Assembly (NCBI GenBank): GCA_023627715.1
Contig: JAMAHW010000122.1
Span: forward strand, 1 to 64,000
DNA from: Periconia sp. R9002
Lineage: Eukaryota; Ascomycota; Dothideomycetes; Pleosporales; Periconiaceae
DNA length: 64,000 nt
Direction of reading: 5' to 3'
Part shown: positions 21,540 to 33,522 of the stretch, piece by piece
Numbering within the stretch: the stretch's first letter is position 1
Layout of the letters: each line of letters starts with the position of its first letter
Notes under the pieces: model-generated
What the model was told of the DNA's origin: nothing
What the model saw: only the letters and a program-made list of their open reading frames with translations
The model's database searches: none
Position numbers and translations under genes: made by a program

Positions 21540-24467
21540 TCTGCTTGACGTAGAGGTTGCTTGCGGGAAGAAAAAAAGTGGATGTTCTTTGCTTCCCTTA
21601 CGCTAGCCAAAGTATAAAATATACTTTCGATATGAATGGGATGGGATTTTGCGTCTGTGTGGGGGGAAAATGAGGGTGGCCGGAGGGAGGAGTGGCGTTG
21701 TGGTAGTACGCCTCAGGTAGAGTGAAGTGCGAAGAAACTATCGTACCGCTCACGAGATGGGCGATTGTCCCGAGTGGGCCCGAGGGGAAGATTGATGTCT
21801 TTATACGCAACATCGCCGTTTGTCTCTGTGTGGATTCATTCGTTGGAGGATTGATTTTATCCACCTTCCCCACATGGCACTCTGTTGTCAAGAGCGGATA
21901 CTATTATGCATAAGTAGCACAGAAATTTCAATCTTTTTTCCCTATCATTGATATCATGAGTCGATCCTGTACGTAGAATACCTGCGGCATCTCCCGAGTT
22001 AAACTTCTCCTGGTATAACTACAGTAAAAGCGATTAGTCAAAAACCTGATGGCGTCTACGTAAGTTACAACACGCGAAGTTGTACACCATCGAACGGAAG
22101 ATGTGGATCCCGGAGCTCATGAAATGAAGGGTGGTGGGGAATCGGAAGGGGGGAAGGGGGGGGTGAGTAGATCCGAGACTATACACACCCCACCGAAGTT
22201 GTTCGTGCCGTACAACGATGGGCTCGGAAGGGAATTAGTTGATGGGTATCGTAAAGGTTATTCCCTGATGGAAATCAGTAGCTTGTTCGTTAGTTAGGGC
22301 CAAGACCCTGACAAACTAATGTTCTGGAATTCTCCAATCTCCAACCGGGGAATGTATTGGTTGATTCAGAGGGTTTTATGCATCTCCTTCAATCTTGAAT
22401 CGTTCGATTTCTTGATCGTCGACTTGATTAGGCCCGATAGAGTGCAACTTTTTCATGATGCTACCGAGGTCCGATACCGACGTATTGAAAGTACTTGGGT
22501 GAAGCGGTCCCACTGCAACCCGCTTTCGTGTCAAGAAGCGTAGGGCTACTACTTCGTGACGGATCTTATCGTAGCATTTGGCTTGCGGAAAGAACCGTGG
22601 CGGGACAAAGTGGTGGAGTCGTTCAAGAGTAGGTAGTGCAAATTATCGACCGGTCAAAAACGCCTATCAATGTATGCATCTAACCAAGCCTATTTTCGTG
22701 CTCCCTCGACAAAACGATGGACGATGCAGGCGGGAAAAGAACAATAGACTTAAATAGCCGGTTGCAGAAAACACCTCCTAGGCAGTTGGAGGTGTTTTTC
22801 CCGCACGCAACGCGAGATTTGACAAGTCGGCAGTAGATTAGGGTATTACAGCCATGCGGTCCAGGTATGCAGCCTCGGAGCAGCCGCTCTGCAATGGCTA
22901 CACCTTCCTTATCGGAGAATCTTGCACCGTTTGTGTGACCGGCAATCCCGGGTAGTCCATCAACCCGTGTTTCCTAGGGACGGTTACTTAAATTAGTCAA
23001 AGAATGCTTGATTCGAGGTTTCAGTTGTTTAAGGGTTGAGGTAATTTTATCTCATCGTTTATCAAAGGTTACATACACAAAAAACCACATGCTTCAAAAT
23101 TTGTACAATTCCACCAGAACATGGTGTCGGGAAGTGTACTTTGTATATTTTGCATGCCATGATAGTTCAGTCAAATTCACGTGTGATACCGGCCAAGGGA
23201 GACCCGGGAGGCCTTAGTGGAGAGTGTGTGGGGTGGACCCGTATTCCTTAGCCAATGAACATTTGTACTACTTTAAGTTCAAGCCTCTACACGTAAAGAG
23301 TAAAAGAAGGATGAAGAGACTTTCGCCACCATATGGTAGCAATGAGCGTACACTGTATGCTCAACTTGCTCAAGTAAGCACTTGCTCAATATAACTAGTT
23401 CGCGAAGGCAAAGTGCCATGTTCCTTGAATGTTTTCGTCAGGCGTACATGTAGAACGAGCATGAACCATAGCATGAATCCGCTTCGGCGAGTGATGCGGA
23501 CGCTCCGGTTACCTGTTATTGATGTCGTTACTAACGCCGACTCCACTTTACCCTTGTCGTTGCTGTAATTCATAACCCAAGGTTTTGGCTAGATCTTGCG
23601 TTCGTGAACATATATGGAATGTAGAAACCTCATTGGACATGATTTCATACATTCATCGACTCCAATACCGACTAAGAGCATCGCGAGGAGGTGGTGGAGG
23701 TGATCATCGCTATGGATGGTCCGTCCACATCATGAGCACTTGGTGGTGGCAGCTCATTTGTTTAAATAGAATCACCCAGGAACATTGATGCGTTTCAACC
23801 CCTGCTAGTCCCAATATGCATCGACATGATTTTCAAACTTTATTCTAGCGTCAACGCTATTAGCTTTGACTTGGCACACGACTGAGGTCTGGCAGGCGTC
23901 AGGGCGTGTACATAGTAATTAGTGCATACGGCTAACGTCTACGTATACGGAGCTCTATCGACAGTGAAACGACTCTAAGCCACCAACCTCGGGAGTATGG
24001 TTGTATTTTTCCTAGATCTGCTTCATCTAGGCATCGAACTCGTGGATTTGCTAGGTAGAAACACAACTTCTGCATTTCAGGAAGAAAAGAAACGTGAAGC
24101 AGCCAATTACTTCCACATTTTCATCGGTTCAGTCACAAGTGATACGACGACTGCCGTGTCGCGTGGGAAGAAGATTGATCTGTGTAATCGATTTGATGAC
24201 TGTGGCGCATGATTATATAGACTCGCCCCTTGTTGAAATCCTTTGATCGAGCACAAAGGTCCCCATGTCCCTGCTCTCCGCTTTTCTGCGGCCTCTGTTA
24301 CAGGAATGTGTGCCCAATGCCATGGCACTAGCTTCAGGACTAGACGAGTGACACTCAGATTTTCACTTGAAGGAGTTACAGGTATAAGTGTACAAGTCGA
24401 ACGCAGACTTGTATAGGTGAACTCGAATCGCATCTCGACGTCTTCGACCTATGCTCCTTCTCCAAAC
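21540..24467. other. Long intergenic stretch
   Basis: About 2.9 kb with no frame above 110 codons and none with recognisable protein. One perfect 11-bp hairpin stands at 22768-22798. Either promoter and decayed sequence, or non-coding transcripts that cannot be seen here. Confidence 0.5.
22768..22798. repeat. Perfect 11-bp inverted repeat (hairpin with T tract)
   Basis: AAAACACCTCC at 22768-22778 and its exact complement GGAGGTGTTTT at 22788-22798, separated by a 9-base loop. It is terminator-like in shape and isolated in non-coding sequence. Confidence 0.7.
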
Positions 24468-25814
24468 ATGATGCTCCGGACGGTAGGGGTAGAAATGATA
24501 GTGAATAGGCAGGCCCAGGGACTACCTGGACCTCCACCTACCCCCGAATTCCTCGCCTTTTCGAAGGCACCAGAGATTCTTACAATCACTGGAGTCTTCT
24601 TCGCGCTATCATTAATCACAGTCCTGCTTCGATGCTATGTACGAACTGCAATGCTTGGTATTATGGGATCGGATGATTTTGTTATGATATTTGCGATGGT
24701 AAGTCTACTACGCACACTACAAATGATTGAAGGCTGACGTCGTGAGACAGATTTGCACGACCGCCACGTTTGTGTGCTTCGTCATCGAAACTCAACATGG
24801 CCTTGGGAAGCACTCTGTAGCTATCATGGTCAATCCGCAAGACTGGGAAGAGATCGCGAAGACCAATTACGCCCATGCCATCATCGTTATGATTGGAGTT
24901 TCTACTGTCAAGATCTCTATCGCGTTGTCTCTCCTTCGCTTGTCGCCGAGAAAAATATACAGCCGGTTTTTGTGGGGAATCATTGTCTTCGTGGTGATAA
25001 TGACCCTCATTTGCGCCTTGACATTGATCGTCCAGTGCATTCCTCTGCAGGCGGCGTGGGAGTCCAGCCTTCGCCCACCACCCGTGGGTACTGGGACAGC
25101 CAAATGCTATAATACGAATACGTTCAGAAACTTAGGCTTGATGAATAGCTGTGAGTTGAATCCTTCCATCTTGTGGATGTGTGTATCTAACATACTTCAG
25201 CATTCAATATCATCACAGACGTTCTCTTCGCCACCTTACCGATACCGCTCATATGGAAGTTGCAACTCAATATTCGCACGAAGATTTCACTCATTGGAAT
25301 TCTCTCCCTGGGCTGGTTTGCCTGTGCCGCCGCAATAGTGAAAGCCGTTCAACAGTGGCATGTTCTCGACGATGCTGACTGGACAGTCCACGATTCTTTC
25401 AACGTCTGGAATTTTATGGAGCTTTCAATTGGCGTCATTGCTGGCTCTTTACCATCTCTAAAACCTCTCTTTAACTGGTTCCTCAAAACCGCACGTGGAA
25501 TGACATCGAGCGGAAAATCGAGAAAGGGTGGAGTGACTGGCTATAAAGGACCAATCTCGTTGGGCTATCAGGACATGCAGAGTGGGTCGGGTAGGAGGAG
25601 CATTGCTCTTCAAAATTTGACAACCCATACTGGAAGTCCGACTGATAATGACCCCTATGGCGTAAGCATCACAACGCAACGCCAGAAAGCGAGGCCCAAG
25701 GACCCGTGGGATATAGAAAGTGCCAAGATCAGCGATGAGAGCATATCACCTCTACAAAACAGAGACCCCGGACAGCGCGGCATCTTGATGACAACAGAAG
25801 TGCGGGTCACTTAA
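24468..25814 (+). CDS. Fungal rhodopsin-domain integral membrane protein (7TM)
   Basis: Exons 24468-24698, 24751-25150 and 25201-25814 give 414 aa. About seven hydrophobic helices are visible, starting ILTITGVFFALSLITVLL and ending with FMELSIGVIAGSLPSLKPLF, with the DDF after helix 2 and the conserved short loop R-x-LGLMNS/FNIITDVLFATLPIPLIWKL. This is the 'rhodopsin domain, fungal' family of orphan membrane proteins related to PTH11-like receptors, though without a CFEM domain. The C-terminal ~110 residues are a polar cytosolic tail. The ligand is unknown. It faces the regulator of the neighbouring cluster tail to tail and may or may not belong to it. The frame is also open upstream of the ATG at 24468 but starts with GTG. 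Confidence 0.85.
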
Positions 25815-26604
25815 GGATAACAGACGAGATGAGGCATACGATGGACCTTTGGAGGCAGAGCGACTCAACACTATCGATCGCGCAGTCCCCCTAGATATGG
25901 AGTTAGAAGTGAATCATTTAATGCGATGGCTTCCGTTTTTTTTTTTGCCACACCGAGATATACCCTTTGTAAAAACATATTTACTTGTATTATATTAAAA
26001 TCCGTGTTTTCTCTGTTGTTGCGATCTTTCTCACGTTGGAAATCAATTCACTTCTTCCCTTAACTTTCCCTCATAAGCACCCATAGGACAGCGACTACAC
26101 TATTCCCGCTTGTATCTCCTTAGAGTCATGTCAATCATGTCACATTATCACAGCACATATAGTTTGACGTCCAGCTAATCAGATGCGTGATATAGCGATC
26201 TCGCTGGCGTCATCCATTCCTTCGCTCAACCCAGGGGTCGGCACAGGCCCATGACTCAATGTGTGGCGCAAGAGGAACAACTGAGTTTCTCGAAACTGTT
26301 ATGCAACAAACTTTACCGGATGCTAACCGTGAACTCCGAGGTTGGTGATCGGAAATTGCCTCAATCGTAAAACGAACATTATTTTATTAGCCGTAGGCCA
26401 ATATGTACCATGATTCATATCAAACATGTTCCGTTTCTCGAATAGGGAAATGCTAAAACCTGTCGACACTGCTTGCCATCTTCGATCGGATGTAGACCTT
26501 CATCTGACGAGGGATAGGTATGTGGAAAGGGTCATACAATTAACAAAAACCACCCTACGCAACCTCATTCAATGCATGGTTTTATGGAGGGCTATTTTTT
26601 TGGC
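25815..26604. other. Convergent intergenic region
   Basis: About 790 nt between the 3' ends of the 7TM gene and the regulator gene, with a T-run at about 25937. No gene seen. Confidence 0.5.
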
Positions 26605-29600
26605 TCATCGCAAACCTCCAAGCTCCTCCATCAATCTGCATAGCGCTTGCGACAACGGCGGGCCTTTCTCGCGCGGTACATTAGGATGGCAGGCTTCGAG
26701 TAGCTTAACTCCAACCCTCATTACCTGTGATGGGACCTTGATGTTACAAATCTCATGACAATCTGGTGGTCCGAGGGACTTATCATGAACCGAAACTATA
26801 CGCAAGCAAGGTATCCCCGAACCGACAAGAATGAAGGTATCAACCATCGATTGGTTTTTGTCTGAGTCATCGTCCAGGAAGACAATCGAAGATTTCTCTT
26901 GTTGCACTGCCCCCGAATTCGCTTGAGCGGGGGTATTTAGTCCTGTCTTGATAGCACGGTCGCGCAACATCATACTGTATGTCCATATCACCATGACTGC
27001 GTGGTAAATCATGAATGAATCGGCCCCTCGAATCTGGTACGCTGGAATCGCTCTTGCAGCTCTCAGCAGTTGCCCTGCATGCCACACCACTGTCCGTGCC
27101 TTTTTGCTTGATGACCATGGCTGAAGGAGCGTGTATGCGTGATGCGCTTCTTCTTCTCCGTACTTTCCTGCAAATCGCGAAATGATATCTAGATCAGCGT
27201 TTAAGTAGATCTGAAGAAATTTATGGAAAACACAGGCAATGGCTGGTGAGTTCTCGAGAGTGAAGTCAGCGTTTTGGAGACATTGCTCTCTGTACCACTT
27301 TGTCAGTCAGATCACTATTATGCATATTTGCACTCACAATTTCTGCTGTCTGGATTGTAGCCATAACTGAGAAGATGCATCTATTCCATCCTCAAATAAA
27401 GCAGATTGTTTCGAGTGTTCCCAGATTTGTGCTGCTAGGCCATGAAGATAGGCAGATTTGGCAACGGAAATATCTAGATTTGGCGATAGACATTTAATGG
27501 CAGAATCATCTTGAAGGAGCGTTTTTAGAGATGTTGAGCAGTCTTTAGTTATCGTCTTTAGGAATCGAGCTCTCCATATCTCAGCTGAAGGAGCGAGCCA
27601 GAGCGCACGAGAGGCAGGTAAGGGTAGTGTCAACTCAGCGTATGATGTGAGAGGATTTCGATTTTTGACCTGCGTCATTTTCATATCGTGTTCAAATAGG
27701 TGATAGACAAGCCTTGCATAATCAGCATCAAGCTAATTTTTTTAAGGGCAAGCTTACCTTTTGTAAGACTCATGTTCTACCCAGGTACGCCACTTCTTCT
27801 CGAGGATCTCTTCACTATCATCCGCAGTAGGAGAGGTGGCTATGTATGAGACCTTGTCTAGTTTACCTGCACGCCGTAATGCCTGAATTGTATTAGATAG
27901 ACTACGCAAAGAATAATTGATGGTTTTCTGACCGTTACCAGAGGTTGCAGACTACTCTCTGCTATCTCCATCTTCCTTCTAAATCCGCAAAAAGCTGCAA
28001 TATCTAGCCAGAGCATCGATGCTTGCAAATATTGTAAATCACGCATAGTACTATTGTCATGTTCAGTCTACACAGATGGTACATCAGCCTAGGTCTTCCA
28101 AAGTAACACACTACTCACTAGTCTGCCTAAAGCAACCCGCACAATCTCCTGAAGAACCAGGCCTGTTCTACTGACAGATGGTATACCGAAACAGACACAG
28201 CCTGCTGCCACCAAAGCAGTTAAAAATTCAGGTCGGGCTGTTTCGCTTTCGAATGTATAAGGATGAATCCAAGCATCGGTCTCGGTTCGTTTTGCAATGC
28301 CCACTTTCATTAATCGATCGAGACAGTCCGCCGAGGGAAATGAAGGGATGGATATGCGACTTTGAGCGGTTTTAGAAACTAACTGGAAGACGCGATCGCG
28401 AGCTTGTGGTGAAAGGCGGTCTGTAATACTCAGAGTGGCTGCCGAAGGTTCGTGTGGCGAAGAGGCTAGGTCGACATTCCGCTCGTCCAATATGATTTTG
28501 TCATCTTCGCTGAATGTATGCTGGTTTTGTGAGGGCACCCATAGCCTGCATTCGCCCACGTTAGTGTATTTTCTAAACTAGTATTGCATTGGTGATGAAA
28601 GGTAGGAAAACCAACCAAGGGGATCGTTGAAAAATAGCATGCCTCATGCGAGCTGCATCTTGGCGAGTCTGCTGTTGAACAGATTCTGAGCTCTCTTTGT
28701 TACTGGGATCCCTTTGGCCCACGTGTCCAACAAAAAATTCATCAAGCACCCCTTGAACCTCAAAGGTTTGGTCTATCGTGGGTGTGAAGTCTATACTAAA
28801 GAGATCCCCCTCGCCCAGTCCGTCTATGTCAGGCATCCATGTCATGAGATCAAGTGGTGGTTGGGATGTTTCCATTCCAATGAAGTCGGGCTCGGACACC
28901 ATGATCTGCTCAAAAAAGCTTGGTATACCAGGAGGTTGGATGTAACCATTGCTGTATAAGTCCAAAAGTGCTTGGGCGTCAGGATTGACAATGTCATGAA
29001 ATGAGTCGACACACAATTGATCTGCATTTTGTGGATTGGAATTTTGTGGCAAATGAGTTGGGCTTAGAATTTCTGGCGGAGTCGGGAAGGTAACAGTAGC
29101 ATCTACTGCAAATTCAGTAGCAGGAGTAGCAGGTGGACTGGAACGGGATCGCGTGGCGTTTGATGTGCATACGATGTTTCTCTTGCGGCATCGCTTTTCA
29201 ATGGTTAATTGCCTATCTCAAGGAGGCTGAATATATGGTTACATACCTGGCACGGCCTAGAGTTATCGCACTTCACCTTGGATAAAACACAGGTATCGCA
29301 TGCTTTAGCTGCTCTCTCAGCTGTCCGGTTAGGCCCAACCTGGCCTTCAGCTGCATTTTTGGCGTGTGTCGACTGGTGTCGGAGAAGTAGGTCCCTGTAA
29401 TTATCGACATGAGAGATGATCGAGATAATGACTAAAGCAAGCTTACTTCCGATTGAAGGCAGCCGGACATACCTGGCATTGGAACGGCCTTTGATTCCGA
29501 TCTACTTTGGTCAGCAGGATTTTGGGTGATGTATCACGTGCTTACGTGAATCAAGATGCCTATTCAGATGATCGACGCGTTCGTAGGATCGATAGCATAC

Positions 29601-29693
29601 TTGGCATTGGAGCGTTTCTGGGTTGGTATTCCCTTCCGTGAGACGCTGACGTTTAGACGCCCTTGTATTGGCTTGAAATCCATCGTCCTGCAT
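26605..29693 (-). CDS. C2H2 + Zn2Cys6 dual zinc-finger transcription factor
   Basis: Nine exons: 29693-29546, 29501-29447, 29394-29247, 29193-28616, 28545-28119, 28067-27939, 27882-27758, 27712-27338 and 27289-26605. All phases agree and give 889 aa without a stop. Two C2H2 fingers come first (C30, C33, H46, H50 and C58, C61, H74, H78), then a Zn2Cys6 cluster (C100, C103, C110, C116, C119, C126). The long C-terminal part matches the fungal-specific transcription factor domain (for example EKKWRTWVEHESYKRLVYHL and WSSSKKARTVVWHAGQLLRA). Regulators with this double DNA-binding head often sit inside the gene cluster they control. The next genes fit that. Its own promoter carries TCGGAAAGTGG and a GCGGGG box, which suggests autoregulation and CreA input. 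Confidence 0.9.
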
Positions 29694-29790
29694 GTTCGTG
29701 GGGAGGAAATAAGAATTGCGGAAGATGTGGGAGTAGAGGTTTGAATACCTAGCTAGGTAATTAATGATGGTGGGCGAGAGGATCGAGTCC

Positions 29791-29801
29791 TCGGAAAGTG
29801 G
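29791..29801 (+). promoter_or_regulatory. Shared motif TCGGAAAGTGG upstream of the regulator
   Basis: Identical 11 bases also occur at 35876-35886 and 38433-38443. Here it is 98 nt before the regulator's start codon. It contains a CGG triplet, as Zn2Cys6 sites do. Binding by the regulator is inference. Confidence 0.5.
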
Positions 29802-29814
29802 GGAGTTAGCCTTT

Positions 29815-29820
29815 GCGGGG
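29815..29820 (+). promoter_or_regulatory. CreA-type box GCGGGG upstream of the regulator
   Basis: GCGGGG fits the SYGGRG consensus of the carbon repressor CreA. The wider string TTTGCGGGGT recurs exactly in the MFS promoter at 35787-35796. Confidence 0.4.
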
Positions 29821-29972
29821 TCACATAGCCTACCATCTTCCGAAACATGGGCTTGACAGGGGATTTCCTCTTCTCAATTTCCTTGTGTCACGATAGCAAT
29901 GTACTTCTTTTTGATAAAATAACTTGTAAGCATCTATGTACACAATGAAGAGAATGACAAAGCGAAGTGCTG

Positions 29973-31277
29973 CTAGACTGTAATTTCATGCTGCCGCTGC
30001 CATTCTTTCGCACCGCGATACATACAATTATAATCCATAAACTCATCAGGGCGCCTGTAATCACGTCAAAATTAGTGACTATGCTTCATGTATCGCAGCT
30101 GCACTCACATCTTAATCTCTTTGCTACCCTTATCCGTTGCTGGTTTCGCTGCTTGCCGGCTGAATCCTTGTATGAGAGAAGCTCGATCGTACCGACACTC
30201 GAAAACCGTCTGCAGAAGAGAAGAAATCTTCTCGGTGGAAGGCCGTTCATTGACCTCGTCGAAAAATGCCCCCAATGCTTCCGCGTCTTCCACTGCCTGG
30301 CTCGCACCTTGTCCTTGAGTAGGAAGCATTGCATGCGCTGCGTCCCCTATCAAAATCACGCGCCCTCGTGTCCATATTTCTAAAGGATCTATGTCGCGCA
30401 ATTGCCATAGACCAATACTTTCCGAGTGCTGAAATGTATTGCGGATCCATTCGGGAAATTCTCGAAATGTTGCCAGCATTTTATTAAGGTCACCTTTCGT
30501 TACCCAAGATGATGCTTCATGCGAGTCCTCGTTCATCTTTTCATCGGGCACAAGGCCGACTATGCTGTATATGTCCCCATTACGAGCAGGACCCATAATC
30601 AGGCGGCACTCATGCGCTGCTACCATACTCGTGCAAGGATGGTGAGGGTTGATTTTGTCGAAAAATTCCGGGCTTTTCTCTTCGAGCGTGGCTGACGGAA
30701 TCATGAGACGATATGCGGCTATACCGGTAGGGCGCGCTTGAACCTCTCTCCCCAGAACGAATGTCCGAAGCTTGCTGTGAATCCCATCTGCAGCGACAAT
30801 CATGTCACCCTCCAAAATCTCGCCACTCTCCAGAACAACCGTACCAGAATCGCAATCACAACTGACAACTCGAGAGGAAGTACGGATGGCAGGTGGTGTT
30901 CCTGGTCTTTCATTACTTGTGGCAGCTTCTTTGAGATATTCGTGGAGATCTTGTCGGTGCCACATGATCCGGTCTGCGCCATATTTATTAGTGACAAGAG
31001 GTATCTCGTTTACCATCACCCCCTCAGTATTATAGACCCGAAACGCTCCATCCACCATTCCTCGAGCCTTTTCACGAACATTTCCCAATTTCCAAGATTC
31101 TTCCAGGACTCGTGTTGCGTTGGGTTGGAGTGAGATGGTTGCGCCGATTTCAGTATTAAGTCGAGATTGCTCCAGAATGGTTATCTCCCTGTTCGGCCCG
31201 CGAAGAGCTATAGCTGCCGATATGCCTGCGATACCGCCGCCCACGATGATGATCCGGAATGGCATTGATGATGACAT
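29973..31277 (-). CDS. FAD-dependent monooxygenase (salicylate hydroxylase-like)
   Basis: Class A flavoprotein hydroxylase expected to hydroxylate an aromatic ring using NAD(P)H and O2. Exons 31277-30109 and 30054-29973, spliced over 54 nt, give 416 aa. The ADP-binding fold is at residues about 8-23 (IIVGGGIAGISAAIAL), the DG motif reads VAADGIHSKLR, and the flavin-ribityl GD motif reads ILIGDAAHAMLPTQGQGA. The second exon supplies the conserved C-terminal end (RPDEFMDYNCMYRGAKEW); without it the protein would stop short. Divergent from the first PhyH gene with 478 nt between starts, and 279 nt downstream of the regulator's start, same strand as the regulator. Confidence 0.9.
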
Positions 31278-31755
31278 TGTGTGGGATTGAGTCTGCCTTA
31301 CTTAAAATTAAAAGGATAAGTGAAGATGATATTGCAGATTTAAGAACGGAAGAAGACATTTTGATGGTAAATTGATCGATATTCTTTGCGCGATACACAG
31401 AATAGTAAGCGCATATAGACCTTATCCGTGTGGTCGGCCGCCCAATTCCTGCAAGACTTGTTAAAACGTTCTGCTAAGTAAATCCATCCCCACAATTTCC
31501 GATAGGTGTAAGTGGGCAGCACGGAGCTGGTGAGGTGTCCGGGTCGCGAAATATCCATTAGGAGAAAATGCCATACGTATGTCGGAACATGTGGGCACTA
31601 CTAGGTTTGCTACCATTTTCACTTTCGGTCCTGCGGTTGGTACTAACCATGAAATCAACATATTTCTTGACTAGAAAACGCTACCTTCAAACTTGTATCA
31701 TCGCAACGGATTTCTCGAGACTCGACATTGTCTGTTCATTCTACAACTTATCGAT
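31278..31755. promoter_or_regulatory. Divergent promoter, monooxygenase / PhyH 1
   Basis: 478 nt shared upstream region of two divergent genes. It lacks an exact TCGGAAAGTGG but has a weaker relative on the minus strand (CCGAAAGTGA, about 31626-31635). Confidence 0.4.
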
Positions 31756-32872
31756 ATGATCACAACTACTCAAACTGGTTTCATGACCCTGGAAGGAGTT
31801 GACGAGGGGCGTATGCAAGTGGATGGAAACCGCACAAACTACGGCGATTGGCGCGATGACTTGGCGCGTGATGGGTATGCTTTGATCAAAGGGGCTATAC
31901 CGCGTGAAAGAGCAGACAAATATGCAGACCAGATGTATAGCTGGCTAGAAGGCTTGTAAGTGAATATCGATCCGACAAAATGTTTGCAAGGATTAACTTG
32001 TTCAGCAACCTTGGTTTCGACCGAAATGATCTGTCTACTGTACATAAAGACAACCTGCCAGCCATCACAGAGAAGGGGATGTGCTTGCAGTATGCTGTAA
32101 CTCACGAGAATTTTGCCTGGTCTATTCGAGGAGAGCCAGGAGTTGTAGGGGCATTTGAAAAAGTATACAACACCAAGGATCTCATCGTATCATTTGATGC
32201 TGTGAATTTCGGTTTCCCAAAGTCAGTCTCTCCTACCGTGCTCTGTTGAAACTTTCCTAACAGCGGTGCAGTCGTACAGATCTCCCTCCCAACAAGCCAT
32301 GGCCCCACCAAGACCAGGATCCTGCGAAGCCGGGTTTCAGGTGCCTTCAGGGCCTGGTCAACCTTCTACCCAATGGCCCCAATGATGGCGGTCTTATTGT
32401 GTGTCCTGGAGGTCATCTTCTATCTGATGAATTCCACAAAGATATGGCGGACGAGCCTCGTATTCCAGCTTGGACTCCAGAATGGTATGGCTTCACAGAA
32501 AATGGCATGAAATGGCTAGAGAACAAAGGATGCAAATGGATCAAAGTTTGCGCTGATCCTGGTGATCTGCTGGTTTGGGATTCACGCACACCCCACTACA
32601 ATCTCAGTTCGACGACAAACCAACCACGTTTTGCAATCTACACGTGCTACATGCCAGTTGCGGATGCAACCCAGGAGGATCTCAAGCGCAAGAAAGACGC
32701 TTATGAACGCTGGGTTGGCACTACACACTGGCCAAATGCGAGGCACACCGGCTCGAACGTGGGAAAAAGGGATGGAGAGGACGACCCTCACAATCGTTTC
32801 GAACCAGTTAACAAGCCAGTTATGGACGAAAGGACATTCAAGCTCACTGGTATTCCTTACATTAAGGCATAG
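31756..32872 (+). CDS. PhyH-family Fe(II)/2-oxoglutarate dioxygenase 1
   Basis: Exons 31756-31955, 32006-32221 and 32272-32872 give 338 aa, with phases agreeing. The N-terminal helix pair reads DWRDDLARDGYALIKGAIPR. The iron site is the HxD in WPHQDQDP and a distal histidine in RTPHYNLS, with a likely 2-oxoglutarate arginine in QPRFAIYTCYMP. Length and motifs fit phytanoyl-CoA-dioxygenase-like enzymes that hydroxylate or desaturate small molecules in fungal pathways. It is a clear paralogue of the PhyH gene at 38648, but not a recent copy. The second intron ends at a GCAG two residues into what would otherwise be a frameshift (join FPN/RTDLPPNKPWP). Confidence 0.88.
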
Positions 32873-33522
32873 ATTAATTTCATTGAAATTGTCATGATCA
32901 GAAGACTAAATCGAAATGTTTTATTCGTCATGTGAAATACAATAATAGATAAAAGAAGAATGTGAAATTTTGGGTAGAAGACAGATCTTCTGTGTTAACC
33001 AGCGATCTACGTAAAGGGCAATTTTCTGTCTATTAGCTTGCTTGTTCTTTGATTTCAACTCAATCATGTGCTGTTTACTATTTGGATCATGGGGACTATT
33101 CAATAGGATCTTGGCCTTAATCTCAGTCAGTGCAGCGTTGTATTGAGTTTCAGACCAGAATGTAAAGCGAGTGATGGTCCAGCGACAAACGAAAGGCCCA
33201 CATGCTTTTCGTATCAACACCATATCTTGACAAACGTGTATCGAAGACAATGTATTTCGTCACTTAAATGCTAAAGAGAAGTAAATATTGTCTCATAAAT
33301 GACGCTGTCATTGAAGTTATAGCACATATTTATTGTAGTGCCCAATCGGGCTACTGAAACAAAAAGCATCTGAAGACGTAGCAAACTGCGCAGACCCACA
33401 GTGACAATGTTCTCAGCGTGGAAAGCCAAATGAGAAAGATCTCCCCAGCCAAGTCTTTCCGGCTTAGTAGTTCCTACGAATGTGGATCGGAAGCTATCAA
33501 TAAGGGTTCCCCAATATCAGTC
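32873..33522. other. Convergent intergenic region
   Basis: 650 nt between the 3' ends of PhyH 1 and the MFS gene. A minus-strand frame of 109 codons (33250-32921) has no start context or protein-like composition that persuades me. Confidence 0.45.
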
